Assembly (NCBI GenBank): GCA_017998555.1
Contig: JAGOCU010000017.1
Location: 1-15,439 of the forward strand
DNA from: Thermoflexales bacterium
GTDB lineage: Bacteria > Chloroflexota > Anaerolineae > J036 > Brachytrichaceae
Length of the DNA stretch: 15,439 nt
Direction of reading: 5' to 3'
Positions within the stretch are counted from its first letter, which is position 1. Each line of letters opens with the position of its first letter. Of this stretch, positions 14,755 to 15,439 are shown in pieces. Below the pieces are notes generated by a model, which was given only the letters and a program-made list of their open reading frames with translations, was not told where the DNA came from and searched no databases. A program made the position numbers and the translations under genes.

Positions 14755-15439
14755 ACCAAATGAACGTATCCACCACCGGCGTCGTCGACGACGTTGCGGT
14801 TGAACGCAGTTTTCTGATGCGGGTCTACGCCTGGATGGCGCTGGCGCTGCTGATCTCGGCGGCCGTCGCGTATTCGACCGCGGTCGCGCCGGAGATGCTG
14901 CTGCTGCCCTTGCTCCGTCTGCCCGGCGGGATGCTGATCCTGTTTGGCGTGCAGCTCGCGCTCGTCCTCGGGCTCAGTTTTGGCTTGCGCAAGCTGAACG
15001 CCAGCGTGGCGACGGGGTTGTTCCTGGTGTATGCCGCCGTCACCGGCCTGACCCTGTCGATGATCCTGATGGTCTACACAGCGGGGTCGGTGATGGCCGC
15101 CTTCGCAGCCGCGTCGCTGACATTCGGGATCTGCAGCGCATTTGGCCTCGTGACCCGGATTGACCTCAGCCGCCTGGGCGGCTTCTTGTTTATGGCCTTG
15201 ATCGGGCTGGTGGTCGGCAGCATCGTCAACCTCTTCGTCTCCAGCACCGCCCTGGATTGGGTCCTGACCTATGTCGGCGTGCTGATCTTCGTCGGGCTGA
15301 CCGCCTACGACACCCAGATGCTCAAGCGGATGGCCCACGGCCTGGACGCCGAGAACGGCGAGGTCGTGCGCAAGGCGTCTGTCATGGGCGCGCTGCGGCT
15401 GTATCTGGATTTCATCAACCTGTTCCTGCGCTTCACCCG
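14751..15439 (+). CDS. BAX inhibitor-1 / YccA family membrane protein (3' end cut by window edge)
   Basis: The visible 229 residues contain about seven hydrophobic helices (near 25-42, 58-78, 84-105, 110-130, 142-162, 168-185 and 210-228). They also hold the family landmarks FVGLTAYDTQMLKRM with Asp187 and LYLDFINLFLRF with Asp220. In Bacillus YetJ the matching aspartate pair forms a pH sensor for calcium leak. E. coli YccA, of the same family, instead inhibits the FtsH protease. With a usual length near 235 aa, only a few residues are missing. The ATG at 14751 overlaps the amine oxidase stop (ATGA); a second ATG at 14760 is also possible. Overlap suggests co-translation with the amine oxidase pair. 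Which role applies cannot be read from sequence. Confidence 0.9.
   Translation, partial: MNQMNVSTTGVVDDVAVERSFLMRVYAWMALALLISAAVAYSTAVAPEMLLLPLLRLPGGMLILFGVQLALVLGLSFGLRKLNASVATGLFLVYAAVTGLTLSMILMVYTAGSVMAAFAAASLTFGICSAFGLVTRIDLSRLGGFLFMALIGLVVGSIVNLFVSSTALDWVLTYVGVLIFVGLTAYDTQMLKRMAHGLDAENGEVVRKASVMGALRLYLDFINLFLRFT

Noticed and set aside
1..15439. tRNA, rRNA, CRISPR, insertion sequences, integrase sites or toxin-antitoxin pairs
   Set aside because: I looked for direct-repeat arrays, transposase-like proteins with terminal repeats, tRNA cloverleaf signatures and small paired genes, and saw none. All gaps are under 100 bases.

Overview
This is a GC-rich, gene-dense window with no sign of plasmid, phage, IS, CRISPR or RNA genes. 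It holds twelve protein-coding genes, two of them cut by the window edges. The mix suggests a free-living bacterium, with Chloroflexota (Chloroflexia/Anaerolineae-like) as my best guess. The grounds are MacB-like ABC exporters with a lipoprotein adaptor, Dck/Dgk-type deoxynucleoside kinases, amidoligase clusters and Tat-exported DUF1800 proteins. This assignment is an inference from gene content, not from a marker gene.

Region 1 (1-899, minus strand) is the N-terminal part of a Tat-exported lipoprotein of the DUF1800 family, divergent from region 2. Region 2 (991-6639, plus strand) is a tight six-gene operon. It contains two tandem paralogous alpha/beta-hydrolases, a RimK-like ATP-grasp ligase, a circularly permuted ATP-grasp ligase, a YbdK/GCS2-type carboxylate-amine ligase and a deoxynucleoside kinase. 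Three amide-bond-forming enzymes of three different architectures beside two serine hydrolases look like a pathway that builds, and perhaps trims, an unknown amide- or peptide-like metabolite. A near-leaderless extended -10 promoter may drive it, and a perfect 16-bp hairpin ends it.

Region 3 (6694-12694, minus strand) converges on region 2 and shares that terminator. In transcription order it reads ABC ATPase, large FtsX/MacB-type permease, HlyD/MacA-like lipoprotein adaptor, then a fourth ATP-grasp enzyme. The close spacing of the last gene ties an ATP-grasp ligase to an export complex. Together with region 2 this gives a plausible make-and-export locus.

Region 4 (12752-15439, plus strand) diverges from the ABC operon. 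Its first two genes overlap by ATGA and together make one copper amine oxidase. The first carries a membrane anchor plus the N2/N3-like domains. The second carries its own signal peptide plus the topaquinone catalytic domain. A BAX-inhibitor-1/YccA family membrane protein follows, again with an ATGA overlap, and is cut by the right edge.

The two best candidates for undescribed biology are the amidoligase/hydrolase operon with its convergent exporter, and the two-subunit copper amine oxidase with an altered cofactor motif. I see no non-coding stretch longer than about 92 bases.
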